A DNA stretch of 64,000 bases, taken from positions 744,001-808,000 of the forward strand of contig NZ_NEVJ01000003.1 in NCBI RefSeq assembly GCF_002261425.1. Reading direction: 5' to 3'. Position numbers and translations under genes: made by a program. Under the pieces are notes generated by a model. That model had not been told where the DNA came from and made no database searches. It saw nothing but the letters and a program-made list of their open reading frames with translations. This document shows, piece by piece, positions 26,032 to 34,799 of the stretch (positions within the stretch are counted from its first letter, which is position 1; each line of letters starts with the position of its first letter). This DNA is from Bordetella genomosp. 9. Lineage in GTDB: Bacteria > Pseudomonadota > Gammaproteobacteria > Burkholderiales > Burkholderiaceae_B.

Positions 26032-26057
26032 CCCGTCTCGCCAACAGACGGGGTTTT
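26032..26057 (+). terminator. Terminator-like hairpin in the permease upstream region
   Basis: CCCGTCT at 26032-26038 pairs perfectly with AGACGGG at 26046-26052 around a seven-base loop, and TTTT follows at 26054-26057 on the plus strand. It lies between divergent genes, 79 bases before the permease ATG, so it ends no obvious plus-strand gene. It may be a leader attenuator of the permease, or an operator. A smaller hairpin (26103-26117) lies closer to the start codon, and GATAAT about 26061 could be a -10 element. Confidence 0.5.
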
Positions 26058-26135
26058 ACTGATAATACGAGCTGAGCAGCCTGTCCAAAACCTGAATAAA
26101 CACGGGCGCGATGCCCGAAGGTCGGCCCACCCGCC

Positions 26136-27944
26136 ATGTCACTGCGAACGCTCCTGCGCCTCCCGCACGTCCATATCAACCGCCGGCCGCCCGACCTGAT
26201 GTACGCCGTGAACGAGCGGCCCCCGGTGGGCACGCTGCTGGGCCTGGCCGCGCAACACACCGCCACCGCCCTGGCCTTCGTGGCCTATGTGCTGGCCACC
26301 GCCCACATCGCCAACCTGTCGCAGGAAGCCACGCAAAGCCTGGTCACGGCCACCGTGCTGGGGATGGCCATCGCCACCATCCTGCAGGCCTATGGCGGCA
26401 AACTGGGCGCGGGCGCGCTGATCATCCATCTGCCCGACCCCATCGTGATGATCGCCGCGGCGTCGGTGATCGCCGTGCAGGGCGGTGGCGTGCTGGCGGC
26501 CATCGGCCTGGCCAACGGCGTCGCGGGGCTATTGGTGGGCCAGGCGATACCGCGCCTGCGCGCCTTCTTTCCGCCCACCATCGCCGGCGTGGTGGTCTGC
26601 GTGACAGGCATTTCCCTGATCGAGCCGGCCTTCCGCCATGCCACGGGCTTCGCGCCCGCCAAGGCCATCGCCGGATCGCGCCTGATGATAGACGGCCTGG
26701 ATATCCTGATCAGTTGCACGACGCTGGCGGTCATCGTGGCCCTGTCCGTATGGGGATCGCGCCGCACCAAGCTGTTCGCCCTGCTGGCCGGGCTGATCGC
26801 GGGCATCGTGCTGACCGGCGTGCTGGGCCGCCTGAGCGGCGGCGAGCTGCTGGAAAACGCGCCCTTCTTCGGCCTGCCCCATGTGCCCGCGCCGGACCTG
26901 CACCTGGATCCCGCGGTGCTGGTCGCCGTGGTGCTGTTGGCCATCATGGTGCAGCTCGATACGCTGGGCACCGTGGTGCTCATGAGCAAAATGGATGACG
27001 CCGACTGGCGCCGCGCCGATATGCGGCGCGTCAGCGGCGGGATACGCGCGGGGTCGATTTCCAATATCCTGGCGGGCTTCATGGGCGGCCTGCCCAGCGG
27101 CACCTCGTCGGCCAATATCGCCCTTTGCCACATCAGCCGGTCCACCACCCGCTACGCGGGCCTGGTGGCGGGCGGCCTGTTGGCCCTGGTCGCCTTCCTG
27201 CCGAAGTCCACGGTGGCCCTGACCTTGATCCCGACGCCGGTGGTGGGCGCGGTGGAAACCTACGCGGCCGCCTATCTGATGGTGTCCGGCATCGAGCTGA
27301 TCGCATCGCGGGCCATGGATGCGCGGGGCACCTTCATGGTCGGCCTGTCGATGGTCGCCGGCGTGGGCACGATCCTGCTGCCGGACGTGGCGGAACAGGC
27401 GCCGGCGTCGCTGCGCATCCTGGCCGAGAGCGGCGTGGTGGTGGCGGGCGTGGTCGCCATCCTGTTGAACCTGCTGTTCCGCCTGGGCGTTTCGCAACGC
27501 GCCGAAAAGAAACTGTCGCCGCTGCCCGAAGACGCCAGCGGGACGCCCATGGACCTGGGCACGGCCATCGTCGATTTCGTCGAAGCGTCCGGCGCACGCT
27601 GGGGCGCCCGGCGCGACGCCGTGCAGCGCGCCGCCGAAGCCGCCCTGGAAGCGGCGGAAGCCATCATGGCGGCCGGCGGCAACCGCACGGTCACCGCCAT
27701 CCGCGGCAGTTTCGACGAATACAACTTCGACGTGGAACTCACCTACACCGGCGAGCCCTTGCAGCTGGGCGCCGCCGCGCCGGTCTCGCCTTCCCTGCTC
27801 GACACCAGCGACGAAGAATTCCAGGCCGAGCTCGACCGCACGCTACGCGGCGTATCGACGGTCCTGCTGCGGCGCCTGGCCGATCGCCTGACCACCGGCA
27901 GGCGGGACGGCCGGTCCTTCCTGCGCCTGCACTTCGACCATTAG
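26136..27944 (+). CDS. NCS2-family nucleobase permease with a C-terminal RsbW-like domain
   Basis: 602 residues, longer than typical NCS2 permeases (about 430-480). The start MSLRTLLRLPHVHIN lacks a strong ribosome site; a later ATG (about 26199) is possible. Family blocks: RPPVGTLLGLAAQHTATAL, the TM helices to about residue 455, and GGLPSGTSSANIALCHIS with the NCS2 substrate/cation region. Residues about 468-602 form a separate cytoplasmic domain. It resembles a degenerate RsbW-type HATPase: AAEAALEAAEAI stands where the N-box Asn/Glu should be, YTGEPL stands at the G1 box, and a tail GVSTVLLRRLADRL...GRSFLRL parallels the G2 region. ATP binding is doubtful. Purine or pyrimidine uptake is likely; exact substrate unknown. 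Confidence 0.82.
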   Translation: MSLRTLLRLPHVHINRRPPDLMYAVNERPPVGTLLGLAAQHTATALAFVAYVLATAHIANLSQEATQSLVTATVLGMAIATILQAYGGKLGAGALIIHLPDPIVMIAAASVIAVQGGGVLAAIGLANGVAGLLVGQAIPRLRAFFPPTIAGVVVCVTGISLIEPAFRHATGFAPAKAIAGSRLMIDGLDILISCTTLAVIVALSVWGSRRTKLFALLAGLIAGIVLTGVLGRLSGGELLENAPFFGLPHVPAPDLHLDPAVLVAVVLLAIMVQLDTLGTVVLMSKMDDADWRRADMRRVSGGIRAGSISNILAGFMGGLPSGTSSANIALCHISRSTTRYAGLVAGGLLALVAFLPKSTVALTLIPTPVVGAVETYAAAYLMVSGIELIASRAMDARGTFMVGLSMVAGVGTILLPDVAEQAPASLRILAESGVVVAGVVAILLNLLFRLGVSQRAEKKLSPLPEDASGTPMDLGTAIVDFVEASGARWGARRDAVQRAAEAALEAAEAIMAAGGNRTVTAIRGSFDEYNFDVELTYTGEPLQLGAAAPVSPSLLDTSDEEFQAELDRTLRGVSTVLLRRLADRLTTGRRDGRSFLRLHFDH

Positions 27945-28348
27945 GGCTGGCCTTCCGCGGCCGGCACGTCGTCGAGCGGCGGCATCCAGTCGACGCGGCG
28001 CTTGGCCCAGATCTGCTTGCCGGGCCGGCCCAGTTCGTTGCGCTGGTCCAGCGCGCCCAGGCGCAGGGAATAGCTGGCTGGATTGTCGACGGCGCTCGAA
28101 TAGACCGGCGATCCGCAGTGTTCGCAGAAGGCATGCACCCGGCGGGCGCCGCTATCCGCGGTCTTGATGTAACGGCGCGGTTCGCCCTTGACGATGCGGA
28201 AATGCTCGGCCGGAGCGGGAATGGAAACGCGGAAGATACTGCCGCTCATGCGCTGGCAGTCGTTGCAATGACAGATCGAGGCGGCGGCCGGGTCGACTTC
28301 CGCTTCGTACCTGATCGCGCCGCAATGGCACTGGCCCTGGACTTTCAT
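27941..28348 (-). CDS. GFA-family zinc-binding protein (CENP-V/GFA domain)
   Basis: 135 residues from the ATG at 28348, which follows CAGGAGACG; a longer open frame has no ribosome site. Cysteine pairs expected in the GFA fold are visible: CHCGAIRYE, CHCNDCQRMSG and FCEHCGSPVYSS, which bind zinc. Proteins of this family are named for a glutathione-dependent formaldehyde-activating enzyme, but most members have no proven activity. It ends overlapping the permease stop codon by four bases. Confidence 0.88.
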   Translation of the reverse strand: MKVQGQCHCGAIRYEAEVDPAAASICHCNDCQRMSGSIFRVSIPAPAEHFRIVKGEPRRYIKTADSGARRVHAFCEHCGSPVYSSAVDNPASYSLRLGALDQRNELGRPGKQIWAKRRVDWMPPLDDVPAAEGQP

Positions 28349-28574
28349 GCTCGTCTCCTGTTGGCTGGGATAGCGCGCGCCTGCCGTGGCGCCCGGTACA
28401 TCATAGTCGCGCCCGGCTGGCGGGTGCACCGCCGCGCCACGCGTGTCCGCGCCCAGCGCGGCCGCCGGCAGTGCATTTGATCCTGGCGGTGTTGCCGCTG
28501 ATAATCCAACCAGGCAAGCCGCCCGGCATCGCGGACATCGCGCTTGCACCCACGACAATAAACAGGAGACTACG

Positions 28575-29630
28575 ATGAACCATGCATTGCGCGACGCCCG
28601 GCGTCATCCCCCACGCGACGCGAGAAGGCTCGCGTTGCGCGCCATCGCCGCAGTCGCCACGCTCGCCACGTGGGCCACGCTGGCGGCCGCGCCCCTTGTC
28701 GCGTCCGCCGCAGCCGCCGCGGACGCCTGGCCCAGCCAGCCGATCCGCCTGGTCGTGCCCTTTTCGGCCGGCGGCGCCGTGGACGCCTACGCGCGCATCG
28801 TCGCGCCGGCCCTGTCCAGGGAGCTCGGCCAGAGCGTCGTGGTGGACAACCGCCCCGGCGCCAGCGGCATCATCGGCACGGAAGCCGTGGCGCGGGCGCC
28901 CGCCGATGGGTACACCCTGCTGGTGGGCAATATCGCGACCTTCGCCATCAACCCGGTGATCTACAAGAACAACCCCTTCGATCCGCTCAAGCAGCTCGCG
29001 CCGATCACCAAGACCGTCGTGGTGAACTACGTGCTGGTGGTCAATCCCGACAAGGTTCCCGCGCGCACCGCCGCGGATCTGATCACGTATGCCAAGGCGC
29101 ATCCGGGAAGCTTGAGCTACGGCTCCTCGGGCACCGGCAGCATGCAGCAGATGGCGGCCGCGCTGTTCGAGGCGCGCACGCAGACCAGGATGCTGCACGT
29201 CCCCTACAAGGGCACCGGCGCCGTGCTGGGCGACCTGGTCGCCGGCCACGTCGACATGATCTTCGCCGACCAGGGCACGATGATGCAGCAGGTCAAGGCG
29301 GGCAAGCTGGCGGTACTGGGCGTCGGCGGCCTCAAGCGCGTGCCCGAGTATCCCGATATTCCCACCATCGCCGAAGCCGCCAACCTGCCCGGCTTCGAGG
29401 TCGTGGCCTGGCAGGGCCTGGCCGGTCCGGCGAAATTGCCCGCCGACATCGTCGATCGCGTGAACCGCGCCATCAACAAGGTGCAGGCCGAGAAGGACGT
29501 CCACGCCAAGCTGATGGAAGCCGGCCTGGTGCCGGATGCCGGCACGCCCGAGGACTTCCGTCGCTACATCGCCGCCGAATTGCAGAAGTGGGGCAAGGTG
29601 GCCGGCGATCTGGGCATCAAGGCGGACTGA
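28575..29630 (+). CDS. Bug-family solute receptor paired with an enolase-superfamily enzyme
   Basis: TctC/Bug receptor, 351 residues from the ATG at 28575, which follows AGGAGACTACG. The signal sequence is long, with a basic N-terminus (residues 1-22) before a hydrophobic run LAAIAAVATLATWATLAAAP and cleavage near ASAAAAADA. Family blocks: QPIRLVVPFSAGGAVDAYA, VVVDNRPGASGIIG, LHVPYKGTGAVLGDLVAGHVD. It is followed 47 bases later by a mandelate racemase-like gene, so it may import that enzyme's substrate, presumably a hydroxy or sugar acid. Confidence 0.92.
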   Translation: MNHALRDARRHPPRDARRLALRAIAAVATLATWATLAAAPLVASAAAAADAWPSQPIRLVVPFSAGGAVDAYARIVAPALSRELGQSVVVDNRPGASGIIGTEAVARAPADGYTLLVGNIATFAINPVIYKNNPFDPLKQLAPITKTVVVNYVLVVNPDKVPARTAADLITYAKAHPGSLSYGSSGTGSMQQMAAALFEARTQTRMLHVPYKGTGAVLGDLVAGHVDMIFADQGTMMQQVKAGKLAVLGVGGLKRVPEYPDIPTIAEAANLPGFEVVAWQGLAGPAKLPADIVDRVNRAINKVQAEKDVHAKLMEAGLVPDAGTPEDFRRYIAAELQKWGKVAGDLGIKAD

Positions 29631-29677
29631 AGACGGTGGCGGAATGATGGAAAAGACGAAATGAAGGAAACGGCGGA

Positions 29678-30820
29678 ATGACGATAGCAAGCATCGAATG
29701 CCATGTGTACCGCGCGCCCATCGCGACCCCGGTGCGCGCCGCCGTCGGCAGTTTCAGCAACCGGCCCGCGGTGTTCCTGCGCGTCGCCGCCGCCGACGGC
29801 GCCTGGGGCTGGGGCGAAGTCTTCTGCAATTTCCCGCCGGTGGGGGCGGAACACCGCGCGCGGCTGGCGCGAGACATGGTCGCGCCCATGCTCATCGGCA
29901 TGCCCAGCGACGATCCCACCGGGGTGTGGCGCGGCCTGTGCGACCGGCTGCGCCGCGTCGCGATCCAGGCTGGCGAACCGGGCCCCTTCGCGCAGATCGC
30001 CGGCGCCGTCGACCAGGCCTTGTGGGACATGCGGGCGCGCCGCGCCGGCCAGCCGCTGTGGCGCACGCTGGCCGCCGTCGCCGGCACCGCGGATACGGCC
30101 GACGGGCGCGTGCTGCCCTACGCCAGCGGCATCGGCCCGGACAACGTCGCCGACACCGCGATGGCCAAGCAGGCCGAAGGCTATGCGGCGTTCAAGTTCA
30201 AGGTCGGGTTCGAAGCGGCTCGCGATCTTGCCAACTTCCGTGAGATCCGCGACGCGCTGGGACCCGCCGCGCGCATCATGGTCGACGCCAACCAGGCCTG
30301 GGATCCGGACGTGGCCACCGAACGCGTGGCGGCCTTGGAAGCCTTCGCCCCGTACTGGGTGGAAGAACCCATGGCGGCCGACGAGTCGCTCGCCGACTGG
30401 CGCCGCCTGGCGCGCGGCACGCCGCTGGCGCTCGCCGCCGGCGAAAACCTGCGCGGCCAGGCCGAGTTCGAGGCCGCCATCGACAACGGCCACCTGCGCT
30501 TCGTCCAGCCCGACGTCGGCAAGTGGGGCGGCATCTCGGGCTGCATGGCCGTGGCGCGCTACGCGCGGATCGCGGGCCTGACCTTCTGTCCGCATTGGCT
30601 GGGCGGCGGCATAGGCCTGGCGGCATCGATGCACCTGCGCGCGGCCTTGGGACCGGACGGCATGGTGGAAGTGGACTCGAATCCCAACCCGCTGCGCGAA
30701 GCCGTGTGGACCCTGTCGCAGGCCACGAACAAGGACGGCTGGATCACCCTGCCGGATGCGCCCGGAATCGGCATCGAACCGGACCTCGCCGCCCTTGAGC
30801 GGTATCGCGTCGCGTTCTGA
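29678..30820 (+). CDS. Mandelate racemase / muconate lactonizing enzyme family protein
   Basis: Enolase-superfamily enzyme, 380 residues. N-terminal capping domain MTIASIECHVYRAP and a barrel. Visible catalytic pattern: YAAFKFKVGFEAA (KxK), IMVDANQAWDPD (metal Asp), YWVEEPMAADES (metal Glu), ALAAGENLRGQ (metal Glu), FVQPDVGKWGGISG and FCPHWLGGG (the Asp-His dyad). The KxK plus Asp-His set fits the mandelate racemase subgroup, mostly acid-sugar dehydratases or racemases. Substrate not determinable. Upstream partner is a Bug receptor. Confidence 0.9.
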   Translation: MTIASIECHVYRAPIATPVRAAVGSFSNRPAVFLRVAAADGAWGWGEVFCNFPPVGAEHRARLARDMVAPMLIGMPSDDPTGVWRGLCDRLRRVAIQAGEPGPFAQIAGAVDQALWDMRARRAGQPLWRTLAAVAGTADTADGRVLPYASGIGPDNVADTAMAKQAEGYAAFKFKVGFEAARDLANFREIRDALGPAARIMVDANQAWDPDVATERVAALEAFAPYWVEEPMAADESLADWRRLARGTPLALAAGENLRGQAEFEAAIDNGHLRFVQPDVGKWGGISGCMAVARYARIAGLTFCPHWLGGGIGLAASMHLRAALGPDGMVEVDSNPNPLREAVWTLSQATNKDGWITLPDAPGIGIEPDLAALERYRVAF

Positions 30821-30831
30821 AAGCGCGGGCG

Positions 30832-31455
30832 CTAGCGGCCCGTGCCGATGCCCGCCCTGACCTGCGCGGACCTGTCCCAGATGTTCGGCACGTGCGCGGC
30901 CGAATAACCGGATACGAAGGGCTTCGCAGTTCCGGACGCCGGATCGAACACGCTGCGGCGCACCGCGCCGATGTTGGCGCCGTACATGTGCACGCTGACC
31001 GACACCCGATCGGCATGCGCATTGCGAACCTGATGGATATCGCCTTCGGCGGGCGACAGGGCTTCCACCGTGCCGGGCGTCAGGCGCACGGGTTCTCCGG
31101 CGGGCCGGTATGCCGTGCCGTCCGGCGCCAGTTCGAACCGCTGGCTGACCTCCTCGCCACGCAGCATGCCGACATAACCCCACACCGTGTGGTCGTGCAC
31201 CGGCGTGGCCTGGCCGGGTCCCCACACGAAGCTGACGATACAGAAGCGCTCGAGCGGATCGCAGTGCAGCAGATACTGCTGATAGTGTTCGGCATGCGGC
31301 ACGGCGCAATCGGCGGGCAGCCAGTCGTCATGGCTCACAAGTTCGCGGAACGCCGCGCGCAGCTCGGGCCCGGGCATTCCGGCGGCACCGCGCGTGTCCG
31401 CGCGCCGCGTCGCGGCCGCGATGAAGCCACGCAATCTGTCGATGCCCATGTCCAT
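30832..31455 (-). CDS. Cysteine dioxygenase family (thiol dioxygenase) protein
   Basis: 207 residues from the ATG at 31455, which follows GGAGACAGG. It is a single cupin: TPVHDHTVWGYVGMLRGEE gives two of the iron-binding histidines (about residues 86 and 88) and SPAEGDIHQVRN the third (about 140). Known relatives oxidise cysteine or 3-mercaptopropionate to sulfinates with O2. Bacterial members of this length often prefer 3-mercaptopropionate; substrate is unproven. It is convergent with the enolase-family gene and upstream of the LysR gene on the minus strand. Confidence 0.85.
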   Translation of the reverse strand: MDMGIDRLRGFIAAATRRADTRGAAGMPGPELRAAFRELVSHDDWLPADCAVPHAEHYQQYLLHCDPLERFCIVSFVWGPGQATPVHDHTVWGYVGMLRGEEVSQRFELAPDGTAYRPAGEPVRLTPGTVEALSPAEGDIHQVRNAHADRVSVSVHMYGANIGAVRRSVFDPASGTAKPFVSGYSAAHVPNIWDRSAQVRAGIGTGR

Positions 31456-31541
31456 TCCTGTCTCCTTGTCGTGATGATCCCAAGCCCGCGCGCCGCACCG
31501 AAACGCGACGTGCGGCATACATGCCTTGCGCGGCGGCGGCG

Positions 31542-32504
31542 TCAGCCGCGCGGCCGCTGCTGGCCGCTGGGGGCCAGCCTGCGCATCGTAGCAGCCGTGG
31601 CGCCGCCTTCGCGCGCGCTTTCAGCCGGATACAGCTCCTGCACGATTGCCAGGAATTCACGCAGCAGACGCGTTTCCGCGCGGGCCTTGGGCGTCGCCAG
31701 CACCAGGCGATTGCGGATGGCGGGCGGACCGATCTGCGCGGTCTGCAGGCGCAGGCGCTTGCCGCCGTGCAGCAGCATGCTGGCGGGCGCGGCGGTGTAG
31801 CCCAGGCCGTCGCTGACCAGTTCGAGCAGCGTCAGGACGACCCCGGCTTCGGCGACGATGTTCAGTTCGATGCCGCGCCGCGCCAACGCCGCGTCGACCT
31901 GCGAGCGCATGGCGTTGGAACGGCCTGGCAACACCATGGGATATCCCGCCAGCGCGGCCAGCGACACCCGCTTGGGCAAGGCCGGCGCGCTGGCCGGCCC
32001 GACCAGCAGGAAGCTTTCGCGCGTCAAGGTGCGGTAGGCCAGTTGCGCCGATGGCGGCGGGTCGTACAGCAGCGCGACGTCCAGCCGCCCTTCGATCAGC
32101 AGTTCCCGCAGATGCAGGCTCAGCCCCTCCGAGATCGCGACCAGGGCGCGCGGCAGGCGCTGCCGCATCCTGGCCACCATGGGCGAGGCCATCGACAGCG
32201 CCACCTGCGAAGGCAGTCCCACCGCGAGCCGTCCAGACGGATTGCCGTGCAGGTCGCGCAGTTCGTCACGCGCCTTGCGGGCGGATGCCAGCATGGCCCG
32301 TGCGTGCGACAGCAACGCCGCGCCGGCTTCGGTCGGGGTGACGCCCCTGCCGTTGCGGACCAGCAGGCGCTGGCCAAGGTCGGTTTCCAGCAAGGCGATC
32401 TGGTGGCTCAGCGTGGACTGGACCAGGTTGAGCGCGATGGCGGCGCGCGTGAAGCTGCCGGCGTCGGCCACGGCGACGAAATAATTCAACTGCCGAAGAT
32501 CCAT
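31542..32504 (-). CDS. LysR-family transcriptional regulator
   Basis: 320 residues from the ATG at 32504 (MDLRQLNYFVAVADAGSF). The N-terminal winged helix has FTRAAIALNLVQSTLSHQIA followed by LETDLGQRLLVRNGRGV; the effector-binding domain follows (GRLAVGLPSQVALSMASPMV). It is divergent from the Bug gene at 32645. The 140-base gap contains the inverted repeat TCGAAATCA/TGATATCGA (32527-32552), a likely binding site, so it probably controls the downstream Bug and racemase-like genes. Confidence 0.93.
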   Translation of the reverse strand: MDLRQLNYFVAVADAGSFTRAAIALNLVQSTLSHQIALLETDLGQRLLVRNGRGVTPTEAGAALLSHARAMLASARKARDELRDLHGNPSGRLAVGLPSQVALSMASPMVARMRQRLPRALVAISEGLSLHLRELLIEGRLDVALLYDPPPSAQLAYRTLTRESFLLVGPASAPALPKRVSLAALAGYPMVLPGRSNAMRSQVDAALARRGIELNIVAEAGVVLTLLELVSDGLGYTAAPASMLLHGGKRLRLQTAQIGPPAIRNRLVLATPKARAETRLLREFLAIVQELYPAESAREGGATAATMRRLAPSGQQRPRG

Positions 32505-32526
32505 GGCGTCCTCCCCTGACCTACTA

Positions 32527-32552
32527 TCGAAATCAAGCATAACTGATATCGA
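32527..32552. promoter_or_regulatory. LysR-type operator candidate
   Basis: TCGAAATCA at 32527-32535 and TGATATCGA at 32544-32552 form an imperfect inverted repeat (8 of 9 positions) with an eight-base spacer, in the gap between the divergent LysR and Bug genes. Position and symmetry fit a LysR-type site; protein binding is inferred. Confidence 0.55.
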
Positions 32553-32644
32553 CTTCCTGCCCATCCGACGGCGTCGCGCCGGCGACATAATCCCTGGCGA
32601 CAAGAGCCCGGCCGCAGTCCGGGCAATACGAGAGGAGTCAACCC

Positions 32645-33628
32645 ATGCGCCTGCCCATGCGCCCGATACTCGCCGCGCTGACGGCCCTGTGCGCGGTTTC
32701 CGCCGCCCACGCCGCCGACGCCGGCAACTACCCGAACAAACCCATCACCATCGTTGTGCCTTACACGCCCGGCGGCGGCGTGGACACCGTGACACGCATC
32801 CTCGCGCCCCTGCTGTCCCAGCGTCTGGGGCAACCCGTACTGATCGAAAACCGCGCCGGCGTGTCCGGCATGGTCGGCTCGCAGATGGTGGCGCGCGCCA
32901 AGCCTGACGGCTATACGCTGCTGGCGGGCAACACCACCACCAACGTGTCCAACCTGTTCGTCTACAAGCAGCTGCCCTACGACCCGCGCAAGGACTTCAC
33001 GCCCATCGTCATGGTCGATCGCGGTCCTTGCGTGCTGGTGGTGCCGCCCGACAGCAAGTTCAATTCGGTGCAGGACATCATCAAGGAACTGAAGTCGCAG
33101 CCGCCCGATACGCTGAACTACGGCACCAGCGGCAACGGCAGCTTCCACCACATGTCGGCCGCCCTGTTCATGAGCATGACGCATACGCAGATGCGGCAGA
33201 TCGCCTACAAAGGCAGCCCCAACGTCATGACGGACCTGATGGGCAAGCGCCTGGACATGGCGTTCGAAGTGATCCCGGTGGCCGAACCGCTGATCAAGGC
33301 GGGCCGGCTGAAGGCGCTGGCCGTCACCAGCAAGACCGAAATGGCCGCCCTGCCGGGCGTGCGTCCGGTCGCCGACCTCGGCCTGCCCGGTTTCGAGATG
33401 GTGGCCTGGAAAGGCATCTTCGCGCCGGCCGGCACGCCGCCGGCCATCGCCGACCGGCTGGGACGCGAGCTGTCCGCCGTCGTGCGCATGCCCGAGGTCG
33501 GCAAGCGGCTGGAAGCCCTGGGCGTGATCGCCGACGGCCGCCGCAACGAAGAGTTCGGCAAGGTCGTGCAGGCCGATATCGCCTACTGGGGGCCAATATT
33601 GCACGACGCCGGGGTGGTACCCGAATAA
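32645..33628 (+). CDS. Bug-family solute receptor under LysR control
   Basis: TctC/Bug receptor of 327 residues. GAGAGGAG lies before the ATG. Signal peptide MRLPMRPILAALTALCAVSAAHAA. Family blocks: KPITIVVPYTPGGGVDTV, IENRAGVSGMVGSQMV, RQIAYKGSPNVMTDLMGKRLD and MVAWKGIFAPAGTPPAIA. The gene is divergent from LysR and is followed after 18 bases by an enolase-superfamily gene, repeating the arrangement at 28575-30820. Confidence 0.92.
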   Translation: MRLPMRPILAALTALCAVSAAHAADAGNYPNKPITIVVPYTPGGGVDTVTRILAPLLSQRLGQPVLIENRAGVSGMVGSQMVARAKPDGYTLLAGNTTTNVSNLFVYKQLPYDPRKDFTPIVMVDRGPCVLVVPPDSKFNSVQDIIKELKSQPPDTLNYGTSGNGSFHHMSAALFMSMTHTQMRQIAYKGSPNVMTDLMGKRLDMAFEVIPVAEPLIKAGRLKALAVTSKTEMAALPGVRPVADLGLPGFEMVAWKGIFAPAGTPPAIADRLGRELSAVVRMPEVGKRLEALGVIADGRRNEEFGKVVQADIAYWGPILHDAGVVPE

Positions 33629-33646
33629 CGCTCACCGCATCCTCAT

Positions 33647-34744
33647 ATGAAAATCACCCACCTGGACCTGAAGGTGGTCAGCATTCCGCTGCCCACGCCC
33701 ATCCCCAGCGCCCGCATCGTCATCAAGACGGCGGACTGCGTCCTGGTCACCCTGCATACCGATGAAGGCGCCACGGGCGAAGGCATGGTCTTCACGCTGA
33801 ACGGACACCGCCTGTCCGTGCTGCACGAAACCCTGCGCAGCCTGGAGCCGCTGGTCATCGGCCTGGACCCCGCCATGAGCGCCGCCTTCTGGCAGCGAGC
33901 CTGGGCGGATATCGCCTTCCTGGGCCATCGCGGCGCCACCGTGGTCGGCATGTCGGGCATCGACATGGCGCTATGGGACCTGCGCGGCAAGCAGGCTGGC
34001 CTGAACGTCAGCCGGCTGATCGGCGCCTGCCGCGACACGCTGCCCATCTATCGCAGCGGCAGCCTGCGGCTGTCATCGACCATCGACCAGTTGCAGGCCG
34101 AAGCCGCCGGCTTCGTCAAGGACGGCTACCGCGCCATGAAGATGTCGCTGGGCAAGCCCGCCATCCAGGAAGACGTCGACCGCGTGCGCGCGGTGCGCCA
34201 GGCCATCGGCCCGGGCATACGGCTGATGGCCGACTGCAACCAGCAGTTCACGCCCGACCGCGCGATCCGCCTGGGCCGCCGCTTGGAAGAGTTCGAACTG
34301 GGCTGGATAGAGGAACCGGTGCCCTACCATGACCACGCCGGCGAGGCGGCCGTCGCGGCGGCCCTGGATACCCCAATCGCCAGCGGCGAAAGCGAATACG
34401 CGCGCTTCGGCATGCTGGACATGCTGCAACGCAAGTCCGCCGACATCCTGATGCCCGACCTGCAGCGCATGGGCGGCCCCACGGAGTTCCTGAAGGTCGC
34501 GCACGTGGCGGAGGTCTTCAACACGCCGATCTCCCCGCACCTGTTCACCGAAATGAGCCTGTCGCTGGCCGCCGCGTTGCCCAACGCCATGATCGTCGAA
34601 CACATGCCGTGGTTCGCGCCACTGTATGGCGCGCCTATCGAGCTGGATGCCGACGGCAATGTCAAGGTGCCCACCGCGCCGGGCTGGGGCTACGCCTTCG
34701 ATCCGGACGCGGTTGCGCGCTTCGCCACCGGGAACTCGCGGTAA
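33647..34744 (+). CDS. Mandelate racemase / muconate lactonizing enzyme family protein (second copy)
   Basis: Enolase-superfamily enzyme, 365 residues. Visible: YRAMKMSLGKPAI in place of a strict KxK, LMADCNQQFTPD (metal Asp), GWIEEPVPYHDHAG and PIASGESEYARFG (metal Glu), ILMPDLQRMGG and TPISPHLFTEMS (Asp and His). This suits a mandelate racemase-type dehydratase or racemase. It differs clearly from the enzyme at 29678, so the two act on different acids. It follows the LysR-controlled Bug gene by 18 bases. Confidence 0.9.
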   Translation: MKITHLDLKVVSIPLPTPIPSARIVIKTADCVLVTLHTDEGATGEGMVFTLNGHRLSVLHETLRSLEPLVIGLDPAMSAAFWQRAWADIAFLGHRGATVVGMSGIDMALWDLRGKQAGLNVSRLIGACRDTLPIYRSGSLRLSSTIDQLQAEAAGFVKDGYRAMKMSLGKPAIQEDVDRVRAVRQAIGPGIRLMADCNQQFTPDRAIRLGRRLEEFELGWIEEPVPYHDHAGEAAVAAALDTPIASGESEYARFGMLDMLQRKSADILMPDLQRMGGPTEFLKVAHVAEVFNTPISPHLFTEMSLSLAAALPNAMIVEHMPWFAPLYGAPIELDADGNVKVPTAPGWGYAFDPDAVARFATGNSR

Positions 34745-34799
34745 GGCGGCAGCACCCACGGCATCGATTCGGTGTTGAATCGATAGCCGAAACACTGCC

